A stretch of 64,000 nucleotides of DNA from Brucella pseudogrignonensis (GCF_032190615.1 NZ_JAVLAT010000001.1:2259105-2323104), one strand, 5' to 3'. Positions 45,608-53,010 are shown, counted from the stretch's first letter. Notes: a model not told the origin generated them from the letters alone. Translations and numbers: made by a program.

Positions 45608-46227
45608 GCGCGGTTCGTAAGCAGATCAACCAAGATAACGATTTGAGATTTTTCCCAAAACCATCAGGCGAATTGAACCGTGATCTGTCTGGAAAGCGGT
45701 GGGAGGCAGAACAGCAAAAGGGCTTGCCTCTCCGATGGCCCACCAATCGCGTTGAACAGGGTAAGCTTTTCGATGCATGGCACGATGTTGCTGCGCAGAT
45801 CGTAAATGATAAGGGCAGATCGCGCTTCCGCCTGCTGTCCGCAGCAACAAAGCTGATTTATTGGAAAACCGGGATCATTCCAGCGACCAATGAACAGTGG
45901 GCTTTAAGTTGTGGTCGCTGCGCTTTGAAGACGGTCACTCGTGATATCGAATTATACGGGTGTCTGGGTATCTTCATTGTCCGATACGGCTGGAAGAAGC
46001 GGCAATATGACGGCAAGATTGTGCGAACTCGCAGTATAATTCCATCTCTCCCAGAAACTTTGAAATCGTCAATCACGCTAAATTCGGACGAATTTCATAT
46101 GGACACCTGTGGTCCCGACGAATGGGGTGTTTTCTCTGACATTCATATAGACACCTGTGGTCCCGAACATCGAGACCTGTGTGGTCCCGGTACCTTAGAT
46201 ACCTATGAAGAGGGCGAAGGGGAGTAA
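45604..46227 (+). CDS. Winged-helix replication-initiator-like phage protein
   Basis: No exact family is recognised, but residues 72-120 (FRLLSAATKLIYWKTGIIPA, then TNEQWALSCGRCALKTVTRD) look like a winged-helix DNA-binding domain such as those of phage or plasmid initiators. The C-terminal 45 residues are acidic, with three repeats of D-T/L-CGP. These reflect repeats in the DNA rather than a known fold. An initiator that carries its own origin, as lambda O does, is the leading interpretation. It overlaps the preceding small gene and is followed two bases later by a DUF6074 gene. Confidence 0.6.
   Translation: MSAVRKQINQDNDLRFFPKPSGELNRDLSGKRWEAEQQKGLPLRWPTNRVEQGKLFDAWHDVAAQIVNDKGRSRFRLLSAATKLIYWKTGIIPATNEQWALSCGRCALKTVTRDIELYGCLGIFIVRYGWKKRQYDGKIVRTRSIIPSLPETLKSSITLNSDEFHMDTCGPDEWGVFSDIHIDTCGPEHRDLCGPGTLDTYEEGEGE
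46080..46190 (+). repeat. Iteron-like repeats inside the replication-type gene (candidate origin)
   Basis: Two 25-bp near-identical copies (46094-46118 and 46142-46166, one mismatch) contain GACACCTGTGGTCCCGA. A third, shorter copy is at 46174-46190. Core starts are 46102, 46150 and 46174, that is, 48 and 24 bp apart. A perfect AAATTC-GGAC-GAATTT palindrome and AT-rich DNA lie directly upstream at 46080-46095. The spacing and setting resemble phage origins with iterons in the initiator gene. Confidence 0.6.
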
Positions 46228-46229
46228 TC

Positions 46230-46520
46230 ATGCAGCTTGATCTTTTCACTCATCGCAAGCCAGCAACCATTCATGCATTCCCGCTCTCGCGTAGACGCTT
46301 ACTTGTCAACGAAGCAGCGGAAGCCCTGACGGTCAAAAGCTATTCGCAGGGCAAGGCGCATTGGACCCGCCTTGTAAATCGGCTTTGGAAGGAAATGACT
46401 GCATCTGGCCTCAGTGCCAAGATGATCGATGCCCAGATTAGCGCATTGGCTGATGCTGTAAGCCAAGAAATGAATATTCGAAATTACTACCGTTCATCCA
46501 ATGGAGGCGGCGCAGCATGA
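46230..46520 (+). CDS. DUF6074 family protein
   Basis: The 96-residue protein has the pattern common to a small family in rhizobial prophages: FPLSRRRLLVNEAAEAL, then GKAHWTRLVNRLWKEM, then SAKMIDAQISALADAV. These form a mostly helical fold. Its function is unknown. It follows the replication-type gene by two bases, and its stop overlaps the next small frame. Confidence 0.7.
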   Translation: MQLDLFTHRKPATIHAFPLSRRRLLVNEAAEALTVKSYSQGKAHWTRLVNRLWKEMTASGLSAKMIDAQISALADAVSQEMNIRNYYRSSNGGGAA

Positions 46521-46645
46521 TTATTCTCAACGCAGTAAGCGAGCCGCGCAGCGGATCGATGGGGTTTGGGGGATCATCCCCCGGTCAGGAGTTTGAGGAT
46601 GAAATCCTCATATTGCGAAGCAAACAGAGCGCAGGTTTATCATGA
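46517..46645 (+). CDS. 42-residue frame with two strong hairpins in the coding DNA
   Basis: ATG 46517 overlaps the DUF6074 stop, and TGA 46643-46645 overlaps the next ATG, so the frame fits the coupled chain. Its DNA contains two perfect hairpins: GGGGGA/TCCCCC (46568-46573 with 46577-46582) and GAGGAT/ATCCTC (46595-46600 with 46604-46609). It may therefore be a structured RNA spacer rather than a protein gene, or both. Confidence 0.4.
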   Translation: MIILNAVSEPRSGSMGFGGSSPGQEFEDEILILRSKQSAGLS

Positions 46646-47079
46646 ATAAAGCGAACACAGGTTATGTAGACATAGCAGTTGGTCAATGGGTCGTGGCATT
46701 TGGCGGGGAATATTTCCACCCAGATAATTCGCTGATCAAGAGCATTGAAGCTCTCCAGTACAAAGGCGCTGGTTGGGACTGGTGTACCGATAAGGTGCTG
46801 GTGGTTCACTGCATAAGCAAGGTTATGCCTAAGACCTATCTGGGCTATCGCAATGACGATGGTGCGGAGTTCCGTGAAAGCCGCAATGCAATTGTGGCAA
46901 CCTTTTCGACCGAGAAGGAGGCCGAGATTTGCAGAAGACAGTTACTGGCTATCGGTGCGCTTGCTGATGAACGGATCGCGGCGGAAACTGCGCGTTTGAT
47001 AGACCCCTTTGAGAAAGCAGAACGGGCTTATGCTCTTCAGCAGGTGAGAGGATTGCTGCCGCATATTTTCGGAGCGTAG
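46642..47079 (+). CDS. Phage hypothetical protein
   Basis: This 145-residue protein has no recognised domain. The N-terminal half is aromatic-rich with beta-strand character (YVDIAVGQWVVAFGGEYFHP), the C-terminal third is helical and charged. It follows the chain of early genes with a four-base overlap. After it comes a 115-base gap without a gene before the RNase H gene. Confidence 0.6.
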   Translation: MNKANTGYVDIAVGQWVVAFGGEYFHPDNSLIKSIEALQYKGAGWDWCTDKVLVVHCISKVMPKTYLGYRNDDGAEFRESRNAIVATFSTEKEAEICRRQLLAIGALADERIAAETARLIDPFEKAERAYALQQVRGLLPHIFGA

Positions 47080-47196
47080 TCGTGTCCATACCAGATCAAG
47101 CCATACAGGTAGTGAGCCGCTGAGCGGTAGGCACTTATTGCAGTGTAACATTCCTGCAGGGGTGCATGTGAAAGAGATTAGAAGGACTAATGATTG

Positions 47197-47982
47197 ATGA
47201 CTTACGAATGGCCTGAGAGCCTTTACACACTGCGCGACTGGTTGAAACAGAATGGTCTTTCGTCTGCCAGCCTCAAGACCGAGCGTCAGGCAGCGTTCAT
47301 GGCGCAGCAACTGCTTGGCACTCGTCACAAGTTCCCGGAGAAGGGCGCGTCATGCTTTCCTCTTTTAAAGGCCATACAAGACACCTTGCCGGAAGATGGG
47401 AAAAGTATCATCCCGAAGGCAAAAACGAGTCAGGCGGTCAAATCTAGTGGAAAGGGCAGCAAGCGAGCTGACGGTGCCGACATCAATTTGCCAGCCGCTG
47501 GCCTTATTGTGTTCTCCGATGGCGGCTGTGATCCAAACCCCGGCGCTGGTGGCTGGGGAATGGCCGTCTATCGTGATGGCGTGGAGGTGCATTCTGACTG
47601 TGGCGGGATGCTAGAAAGCACCAATAACGTCATGGAACTAACCGGTATGCTGAATGCGATCCGATGGGCAGCATCTCAGAGTGAACCGGTGCATATCCTG
47701 TGTGATAGCCAATACGTAGTTAACGGCTGCAATGACTGGCGGCATGGCTGGAAGAAACACGGCTGGAAGCGCGGTAAGAAAGAACTCGCAAATGCCGACC
47801 TGTGGCAGGAGATCGACGCCGCATTGAATGGTGCAGATCAGATCACCATTGCATGGGTTAAAGGCCATGCCGGGGTTGAAGGTAATGAGCGAGCCGACGA
47901 GCTGGCAACCATGGGCCGAGAGATTGCGCGTGGGAAGACTGAGCCGTCAATGATCGAGCAACAATTGCAATATGTGGTCTGA
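47197..47982 (+). CDS. Ribonuclease H with N-terminal extension (phage-encoded)
   Basis: The C-terminal 160 residues form a type 1 RNase H: FSDGGCDPNPGAGGWG (catalytic D109), the MEL block (E148), LCDSQYVVNG (D171), the basic handle region NDWRHGWKKHGWKRGKKE, and GHAGVEGNERADELA (D235), numbered from TTG 47194. All catalytic acids are present, so it should degrade RNA in RNA-DNA hybrids. About 100 N-terminal residues (helical, then a lysine/serine linker) are not part of the domain and do not match the usual HBD type. ATG 47197 is listed. It probably serves phage DNA replication. Confidence 0.9.
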   Translation: MTYEWPESLYTLRDWLKQNGLSSASLKTERQAAFMAQQLLGTRHKFPEKGASCFPLLKAIQDTLPEDGKSIIPKAKTSQAVKSSGKGSKRADGADINLPAAGLIVFSDGGCDPNPGAGGWGMAVYRDGVEVHSDCGGMLESTNNVMELTGMLNAIRWAASQSEPVHILCDSQYVVNGCNDWRHGWKKHGWKRGKKELANADLWQEIDAALNGADQITIAWVKGHAGVEGNERADELATMGREIARGKTEPSMIEQQLQYVV

Positions 47983-47987
47983 CTTCT

Positions 47988-48476
47988 ATGGACGATGTGC
48001 GTTTAGCCGAACTCGCGAATACATACCCGCAGGCATGGCAGTGCTTTGCGAACCACGGTATCCGTGTTGTGGTGCCGAACGCAGTGCCTGGAATTGGTGA
48101 GACACGTGCAATCGGTACGCTCGACCGGCTAATCAGAAAGTACGGCGAACAGCATGCTGATTTTGTGGTTATGACTTTGGCGGAAAGCCACAATAACCGG
48201 AACTTCATTGATGAAACTACGCTCTGGGCTGTCAGTGACATGGTGCGCACGGCAAAGCGCAATTATCCCGGCGTAATGGAGAATGATTTAGAGGCTTGGT
48301 TCACTTTTTGGGATGGTACTCCGCTGGGTGTTCTAGCCGACTGGTGCCACGGCTTGGATGGACTGGTTTCTAAGCGACCCGCGCTCGTAGGTATGCTATT
48401 TGAAAGAATGCTCCGGCATTTTGGCGAAATGAGCCAACAGCCTGATTTGCTTGACGATAGAGGGATTACAGTATGA
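47988..48476 (+). CDS. Phage hypothetical protein
   Basis: No known family is recognised in these 162 residues. The sequence is acidic and contains GETRAIGTLDRLIRKYGEQH and TLAESHNNRNFIDETTLWA. It resembles hypothetical proteins from rhizobial prophages located near replication genes, but no function follows. It starts five bases after RNase H and overlaps the next gene by four bases, indicating co-translation. Confidence 0.62.
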   Translation: MDDVRLAELANTYPQAWQCFANHGIRVVVPNAVPGIGETRAIGTLDRLIRKYGEQHADFVVMTLAESHNNRNFIDETTLWAVSDMVRTAKRNYPGVMENDLEAWFTFWDGTPLGVLADWCHGLDGLVSKRPALVGMLFERMLRHFGEMSQQPDLLDDRGITV

Positions 48477-49285
48477 ACGAACAGGAAGTGCGAGCCCTTT
48501 TTATTCATGCCGCTTTTGTCGATAACCGGTTGCCCGAGACAGGACGGCCAGCACGTTTGAAGGCTCAGGCTTTGCCGTATTTCCATACTCAACAGGAAAA
48601 GGCGGGCTGGATACCGGCAGACTATGTGAATGGTGAGCCTATCCCGGGCAAGACTGCTCAGGAACGCAGGCGGCTCAAACGTCTGGCTAATGATAAGCTG
48701 GAGTTTAACGACCGTGGAAGGCTTGGAGAAGAAGCTGATCGGTTCTGGTCTGGTCGATCGACGCGCCTGCAAGCGGAAGATCTTTCAATCTGGGAAAAGG
48801 CAAATGACCTTATCAGGCTCGTCACTCGTGAGCGGAACCGGCGCTGTCTTTGGGCTTACGCAATGTCTCAGGCCAAAGCTTTGAAAGTATCCTCGGTCAA
48901 TGCTTCTGGCGAGTTGCGTTGGCTGCGAATGTCGTTCTCCAAGTGGTGCGCAACGGTGGAAGGTGTGCATCGGAACTACGGAAAAGTTTGTGCAGACACG
49001 GCAATTGTTGAAATTTCAGGCAAACTTGCCAGCAATGGCGCGCAGCCTAACGAAAAGGCACGAAACTGCACCTTGCGACTTACCCCGGAAATCGGTGATA
49101 TTCGGGATAAGATGGAGGCCAGCGCGTCAAGAGATTACAACACGTTCACAACTGATGGATGGGCTGTAAAAGACCGCAAGGTGGCGCTTCAAAGGTTTGA
49201 TGAAAAGCTGATCTACGTTGATATGTCGGACTTGAGAAACCGGCGCAGACGAAAGCAGTATTTGGATAAGGCGAAGGCAGCATAG
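48473..49285 (+). CDS. Phage hypothetical protein, possible DNA-binding
   Basis: This 270-residue basic protein has no certain family. An HTH-like stretch is visible at WLRMSFSKWCATVEGVHRNYGKV (about residues 149-171), and the C-terminus is strongly basic (LRNRRRRKQYLDKAKAA). The position at the end of the early operon and this motif suggest a regulator, such as an antiterminator or late-gene activator, but this is inference. It overlaps the previous gene by four bases, and a small membrane frame overlaps its stop. Confidence 0.6.
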   Translation: MNEQEVRALFIHAAFVDNRLPETGRPARLKAQALPYFHTQQEKAGWIPADYVNGEPIPGKTAQERRRLKRLANDKLEFNDRGRLGEEADRFWSGRSTRLQAEDLSIWEKANDLIRLVTRERNRRCLWAYAMSQAKALKVSSVNASGELRWLRMSFSKWCATVEGVHRNYGKVCADTAIVEISGKLASNGAQPNEKARNCTLRLTPEIGDIRDKMEASASRDYNTFTTDGWAVKDRKVALQRFDEKLIYVDMSDLRNRRRRKQYLDKAKAA

Positions 49286-49449
49286 TGGGTTTTCAGCTTT
49301 TTCTGGCAGCATTTACCATCATTCTTAGCGCTCCCTTCGTTTATGTCGGCGCAAAAATAAGAATGCCGACCTTATACAAGTTCGCCTATTTCGCCATTAT
49401 TGTGCTTATTGCAGGTGTGACGATTATCAAAGGTCGGCATGTTGGATGA
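49285..49449 (+). CDS. 54-residue small membrane protein (tentative)
   Basis: GTG 49285 overlaps the previous stop (TAGTG) and the frame runs 54 codons. It encodes two hydrophobic segments (FQLFLAAFTIILSAPFVYVG and FAYFAIIVLIAGVTII) separated by a basic turn. The length and hairpin topology resemble small phage membrane proteins, such as holin-like ones, but it lies in the early part of the phage. The start codon is weak and there is no homology evidence. Confidence 0.45.
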   Translation: MGFQLFLAAFTIILSAPFVYVGAKIRMPTLYKFAYFAIIVLIAGVTIIKGRHVG

Positions 49450-49513
49450 AGGCAATGCCGGAAGATTGCCCCGTATCTTCAAATGACAGGAATGTCTAAG
49501 GGATTAACTCAAC

Positions 49514-50026
49514 CTATCCCGCAGCCTCTGGGTCGTTTGGCTTACTTTCATTTGCAGTTTTGGACGGTGTTTTGATGTCGTCTTTCCCATGAGAAAATAG
49601 CGCAAGCGTTATCAATGCGAATACCATGATGATGATTGCTACGTCGAAGGCGTTAAGTGCGCAGGCTATTCCGATGGCACCAGTGGCCCAAAGGCTCGCA
49701 GCCGTAGCCGTTCCTTTAACGGACGAACTCAGGCGTAGAATAGCGCCACCACCAATAAAGCCCATGCCAGTGATGACGCCTTCGATAATACGGGCCAGCG
49801 CTTCTGGGTTATCTGCCGTCAACCCCTCTGTGGCTTTAACGAAACCGCAGCTAGCAACAGCAACTAGAGGAAAAGTTCTTAGGCCTGCGCTTCGTTCTTC
49901 GACCTCGCGGTGCCAACCGATAGGCAGAGCTAATATATAGGCTGCTGCCATGGTAATGATGTGCGGCCAAACATTGAAATTGTCAGCACTTAAAGCTTGA
50001 TGAAGTGCTGATTGAAACTGCTCCAT
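49514..50026 (-). CDS. MgtC/SapB family membrane protein (prophage cargo)
   Basis: MgtC proteins are inner-membrane proteins needed for growth in low magnesium and inside macrophages, including in Brucella suis. This 170-residue member has the family core ALPIGWHREVEERSAGLRTF, then GVITGMGFIGGGAIL and VKGTATAASLWATGAIG, with four or five membrane helices and a short polar tail; the ACT-like C-terminal domain of Salmonella MgtC is absent. GGGAGCGG precedes ATG 50026. It is transcribed against the surrounding phage genes, as expected for an independently expressed moron. It is followed rightward by two more envelope genes. Confidence 0.9.
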   Translation of the reverse strand: MEQFQSALHQALSADNFNVWPHIITMAAAYILALPIGWHREVEERSAGLRTFPLVAVASCGFVKATEGLTADNPEALARIIEGVITGMGFIGGGAILRLSSSVKGTATAASLWATGAIGIACALNAFDVAIIIMVFALITLALFSHGKDDIKTPSKTANESKPNDPEAAG

Positions 50027-50200
50027 TGTACCGCTCCCACTATTGACGCAGCGATAACGTAGTCAGTTCATTTCAGTTCCAAGCAGAACGGACTGCGCAA
50101 TGTCTGACGACCGGCGGGTTTGCAAGTCTATCTGTCAAACCCGCTGCTTAAGCGGATGGGAAAAAATACGAGCGGCTTTCGGGCTAACTCCCATTTGTCA

Positions 50201-50377
50201 TTAATGTGGAAGTATCGCATTAATTTGGGTAACCATATCATTTAGCTGGATGCGTAGTTCAGCATCTTCTTCTGCTCGTTCATGGTCGGATAGTCCAGAA
50301 CGGGCATGGAGCTTAGCCTTAATCTCTTCGATCTTGGCTTTGATGTGTTCAATTTCATCTTTGACGATATGCGACAT
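50201..50377 (-). CDS. 58-residue coiled-coil protein (tentative)
   Basis: This small minus-strand frame encodes a highly charged, helical protein with heptad-like repeats in DEIEHIKAKIEEIKAKLHAR. No known family is recognised. It lies between mgtC and the Omp31-like gene. The start lacks a strong ribosome site, but composition and continuous amphipathic pattern support coding. The remaining DNA between 50027 and 50200, and from 50378 to 50580, has no other gene I can see. Confidence 0.45.
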   Translation of the reverse strand: MSHIVKDEIEHIKAKIEEIKAKLHARSGLSDHERAEEDAELRIQLNDMVTQINAILPH

Positions 50378-50580
50378 TGTGTTTGCCTACATTAGAGTGG
50401 AGATGCTTAGACGCTAGTAGCTTTCGCTTCGCCTTTTGTTTAATATTTTTTAATCATAATAAAGCGCTACTCGGCTAAAATTCCCTATTAGATTGGGTGT
50501 GGCTTATTTACTACAGACTTTTGAGCAAGATGCCATATCTTAATCTCTAGAGTTTTTCTAAAGGGCTTGGAGAGATTAAA

Positions 50581-51306
50581 ATGAAAATTAAAGCGATCTT
50601 GTTTGCTTCGGCAGCTATTTTTGCAGGCATCTCGGTAGCTAATGCAGCTGACGCCATTGTATACGAAGAACCAGCACCGGTTGTTTCTGCACCTGTGTTT
50701 TCTTGGACTGGCGGTTATCTCGGCGGTCAAGTGGGTTGGGGTTGGGCGAAGTCCACCTTTGATCTAAACGGTTACAATATTGGCCACATGAAACCAGACG
50801 GTTTCCTCGGCGGTCTTTACGCAGGTTATAACTTCGACCTCGGCAACAATGTGGTTCTGGGTCTCGATGGTGACGTAACCTTCAATAATCAGAAAGACAA
50901 TATTTCTGAGACCTTTACTGATGGCGTAGATAGCCTGACCCTCGGCGCTGAAAGCAAGCTGCGTACTTCTGGTGCGGTTCGCGCACGCGTAGGTTATGCA
51001 TTTGACCGTTGGCTCCCATACGTTGCCGCAGGTGTTGCGATTGGCAGCGTTAAGAATACCGTCTCAGCTTCTGGTAACATTGACGGTCAAGCTTTTGATG
51101 TTTCTGAGTCCAAAAGCAAAACACACGTTGGTTGGACTGCTGGCGCTGGCGTAGATTACGCTGCAACAGATAACGTCATTCTGCGTCTCGAATACCGTTA
51201 CAGCGACTACGGTAAGAAGAACTACTCGGTAGTAGACGACGTGCTCACAGCTCGTAACAAGTTCAAGACCAACGAAGTTCGTCTCGGCGTTGCCTACAAG
51301 TTCTAA
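50581..51306 (+). CDS. Omp25/Omp31 family outer-membrane beta-barrel protein (prophage cargo)
   Basis: This 241-residue protein has a clear signal peptide (cleavage likely after SVANA, residue 22). A mature eight-strand barrel follows, with FSWTGGYLGGQVGWGWAKS at the N-terminus and the Omp31-like repeat regions. The last residues form the terminal strand ending in phenylalanine (VRLGVAYKF). It matches the Brucella Omp25/Omp31 family, abundant outer-membrane proteins that affect virulence and host interaction. A GGAG site lies before ATG. It is inside the prophage, between the early and packaging genes, with its own terminator, so it is likely a lysogenic-conversion gene. Confidence 0.93.
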   Translation: MKIKAILFASAAIFAGISVANAADAIVYEEPAPVVSAPVFSWTGGYLGGQVGWGWAKSTFDLNGYNIGHMKPDGFLGGLYAGYNFDLGNNVVLGLDGDVTFNNQKDNISETFTDGVDSLTLGAESKLRTSGAVRARVGYAFDRWLPYVAAGVAIGSVKNTVSASGNIDGQAFDVSESKSKTHVGWTAGAGVDYAATDNVILRLEYRYSDYGKKNYSVVDDVLTARNKFKTNEVRLGVAYKF

Positions 51307-51330
51307 TAACTGGTGACCTCCAGTTTAATT

Positions 51331-51358
51331 AAACCGCTCGGAGAAATCTGGGCGGTTT
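51331..51358 (+). terminator. Intrinsic terminator of the Omp31-like gene
   Basis: A 9-bp stem with one G-T pair (51331-51339 with 51350-51358) is followed by a T run. It lies 25 bases after the stop. Confidence 0.8.
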
Positions 51359-51422
51359 TTTATTGGAAATCGAACCTGATGCATAGCGGATGGGCAAGAA
51401 TTCGAGGCAACGCCTCAACGGA

Positions 51423-51552
51423 ATGCGAGGCGGCGGATTGCAGCCGATCCCGGCGAATAGCTGCAAGTGAGCGCTGGGATAGTTGGATAACTGGCAGGAG
51501 AAACCCCGTGTATACTGCTGCCCAGATGGGCCGACTACGGTGCGCCTCGCAT
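51423..51552. ncRNA. Candidate structured RNA element, about 130 nt
   Basis: A perfect 10-bp inverted repeat closes the region (51423-51432 with 51543-51552). Inside are a perfect 7-bp stem (51438-51444 with 51460-51466), a GGCAG/CTGCC stem with a loop containing GGAGAAACC, and further short helices, suggesting a multi-branched fold. The overlapping 82-residue frame has no protein-like features. Strand and function are unknown; a regulatory RNA or leader of the lipocalin gene is possible. The rest of the 317-base gap (51307-51623) holds only the terminator and a small GAGGC/GCCTC hairpin at 51404-51416. Confidence 0.4.
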
Positions 51553-51623
51553 ATAAACTAGTCAGACTTGAAACATGCCATTGGCGTCATATCTACGCTG
51601 CCAGAAACAAATGAGGTGGTGAG

Positions 51624-52157
51624 ATGAAGCTGAAGCATTTAAGCATTATAACAGCATTGGCTGGTCTGGCGATTTTGACCGCTTGTAAAACCACACGGCA
51701 CGATTTGGCGTTGGCTCCAGTGCATAATTTCGATGCAGATCGATATTTGGGTAAGTGGTATGAACTCGGTCGCATTGAAAACCGCTTTGAAAAAGGTATG
51801 AACCAGACAACCGCCCAGTACTCCCTAAACGAGGATGGGACTATAAAGGTTGTTAATGCGGGTTTCGATCCGGCCAAAGGCAAATTCAGAAGTTCTACCG
51901 GCAAGGCTAAGTTTGCTGAGGGAGCAGATGTTGGTGCTTTGAAAGTTTCTTTCTTTGGCCCGTTTTACGGCGCTTATAATATCGTGGCGCTTGACCGTAA
52001 TTATCAATGGTCGATTGTTGCTGGAGATAATCCGAATAAATATTTTTGGGTGCTCTCGCGTCAGCCCAAGCTAACAAATGCGCTGAAATCTGAGGCTTTA
52101 AAGGTTGCTAATACCCTCGGTGTTGATCCATCTACAATCATTTGGGTGAAGCAGTAA
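51624..52157 (+). CDS. Bacterial lipocalin (Blc-type) lipoprotein (prophage cargo)
   Basis: This 177-residue lipoprotein has a lipobox LTAC with the lipidated cysteine at residue 21, then the lipocalin fold. The first conserved block is DADRYLGKWYELGRIENRFE (the GxW motif), with a later DRNYQWSIVAGDNPNKYFW block typical of Blc/apolipoprotein D-like proteins. Blc binds lysophospholipids at the outer membrane and is stress-induced. GAGGTGG precedes the ATG. It lies downstream of the Omp31-like gene and is the third envelope gene of the cargo block. A role in membrane maintenance of the lysogen is inferred. Confidence 0.93.
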   Translation: MKLKHLSIITALAGLAILTACKTTRHDLALAPVHNFDADRYLGKWYELGRIENRFEKGMNQTTAQYSLNEDGTIKVVNAGFDPAKGKFRSSTGKAKFAEGADVGALKVSFFGPFYGAYNIVALDRNYQWSIVAGDNPNKYFWVLSRQPKLTNALKSEALKVANTLGVDPSTIIWVKQ

Positions 52158-52183
52158 TTTTCGATTTAACGAAGAGAAACAAG

Positions 52184-52214
52184 ACCCGCCACGCTTCGGC
52201 GCACCCCGGCGGGT
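52184..52214 (+). terminator. Probable terminator of the lipocalin gene
   Basis: A 7-bp GC-rich stem (52184-52190 with 52208-52214) with a 17-base loop lies 26 bases after the lipocalin stop; only a weak T-rich tail follows. Confidence 0.5.
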
Positions 52215-52216
52215 TA

Positions 52217-52441
52217 CTATTTATGGTTTGTGAAAGAGCTTGCAGCGCGTATGGCAGTTAATTCAACCTGACCGCCACTTTGTTCAAAAGCTCTGATTAC
52301 AAATCTGGCAAGCTTGTCTTTACCATCATGTGTGGTTGGACACTGCCCCAGAAGATCACAGCACCGGCTATATGCATTTTGCAGTGCTTTAAGATCATGT
52401 GGTGTGAATACGCCCCTATAAGCTGAACTTTTGAAAGGCAT
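52217..52441 (-). CDS. Small conserved protein of rhizobial genomes
   Basis: This 74-residue protein starts MPFKSSAYRGVFTPHDLKAL, with a helix, two adjacent cysteines (SRCCDLLGQC) and the sequence GKDKLARFVIRAFE. It resembles small hypothetical proteins widespread in Rhizobiales, whose role is unknown. The frame extends to 52492, but ATG 52441 has a strong GGGAGG site seven bases upstream. It is read toward the lipocalin gene. Confidence 0.7.
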   Translation of the reverse strand: MPFKSSAYRGVFTPHDLKALQNAYSRCCDLLGQCPTTHDGKDKLARFVIRAFEQSGGQVELTAIRAASSFTNHK

Positions 52442-52514
52442 CCCCGTTTCCTCCCTTCCGAATAAGAAACATCGGAAGGTGGTCAAATTCAACTGAAATC
52501 TTATTGTTATTCAG

Positions 52515-52531
52515 CCCCGCCTAGTGCGGGG
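52515..52531 (+). terminator. Intrinsic terminator hairpin
   Basis: A perfect 6-bp GC stem (52515-52520 with 52526-52531) with TTTTCTGTTT after it, reading rightward. It has no gene directly upstream on its strand other than the distant lipocalin gene. Confidence 0.6.
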
Positions 52532-52605
52532 TTTTCTGTTTGGGGAGAGTAATGGCAACTTGTGACCTGAAAATCTCCCTGAATGGAGATAGCCTGTCTG
52601 TGATG

Positions 52606-52824
52606 CTATCGACGCTTACCGAGGCCGCGAATAGATTTCCTGAATTTGGCGACAACCTTCTCCGCTTCCTTAATTCCGGCGAAGAGCTGTTCACTGTCGA
52701 TGACGACATCAGACCCACACCCGGCGCAGGTGAGCTTGTCGTGAGTTTTAAGCCAAGCGATGGTCTTCTCGGTCTTGTGTCCGCATTTAGGGCAAGTAAC
52801 CCCGATTTTCTGATCTTCAAACAT
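52606..52824 (-). CDS. Zinc-ribbon protein
   Basis: This 72-residue protein carries a CPKCGHKTEKTIAWLKTH segment followed by LTCAGCGSDVV, four cysteines in two CxxC pairs that should bind zinc, and a basic helical C-terminus. GGGAGG stands six bases before ATG 52824. Similar small zinc ribbons are common near packaging genes of rhizobial phages. A frame on the opposite strand covers the same DNA and also has a good ribosome site, but the cysteine pattern favours this strand. Confidence 0.75.
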   Translation of the reverse strand: MFEDQKIGVTCPKCGHKTEKTIAWLKTHDKLTCAGCGSDVVIDSEQLFAGIKEAEKVVAKFRKSIRGLGKRR

Positions 52825-53010
52825 GATGAGCCTCCCGCTGGCAATTCAGCACAGGCGCATTGAACTGTCTAGCCATTCTGGGAGCGGCACTCCTTTCACT
52901 CATCCCACCGGGCGATGAGGCAATAGCTACACTCGCGCAGAAGAAGCAACACTGGCTGCTCCGGGGCAATGCCTTGCATATCAACAGTGTGAAGTGGGCA
53001 AGCCCGGTAG

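Noticed and set aside
51313-51561. 82-residue frame after the Omp31-like gene
   Set aside because: It starts before the terminator, has an odd composition and covers the inverted-repeat element; no ribosome site.
52552-52863. Plus-strand frame with a good ribosome site opposite the zinc-ribbon gene
   Set aside because: It lacks recognisable domains, while the opposite frame has two CxxC pairs. Kept only as a finding, not as a gene.
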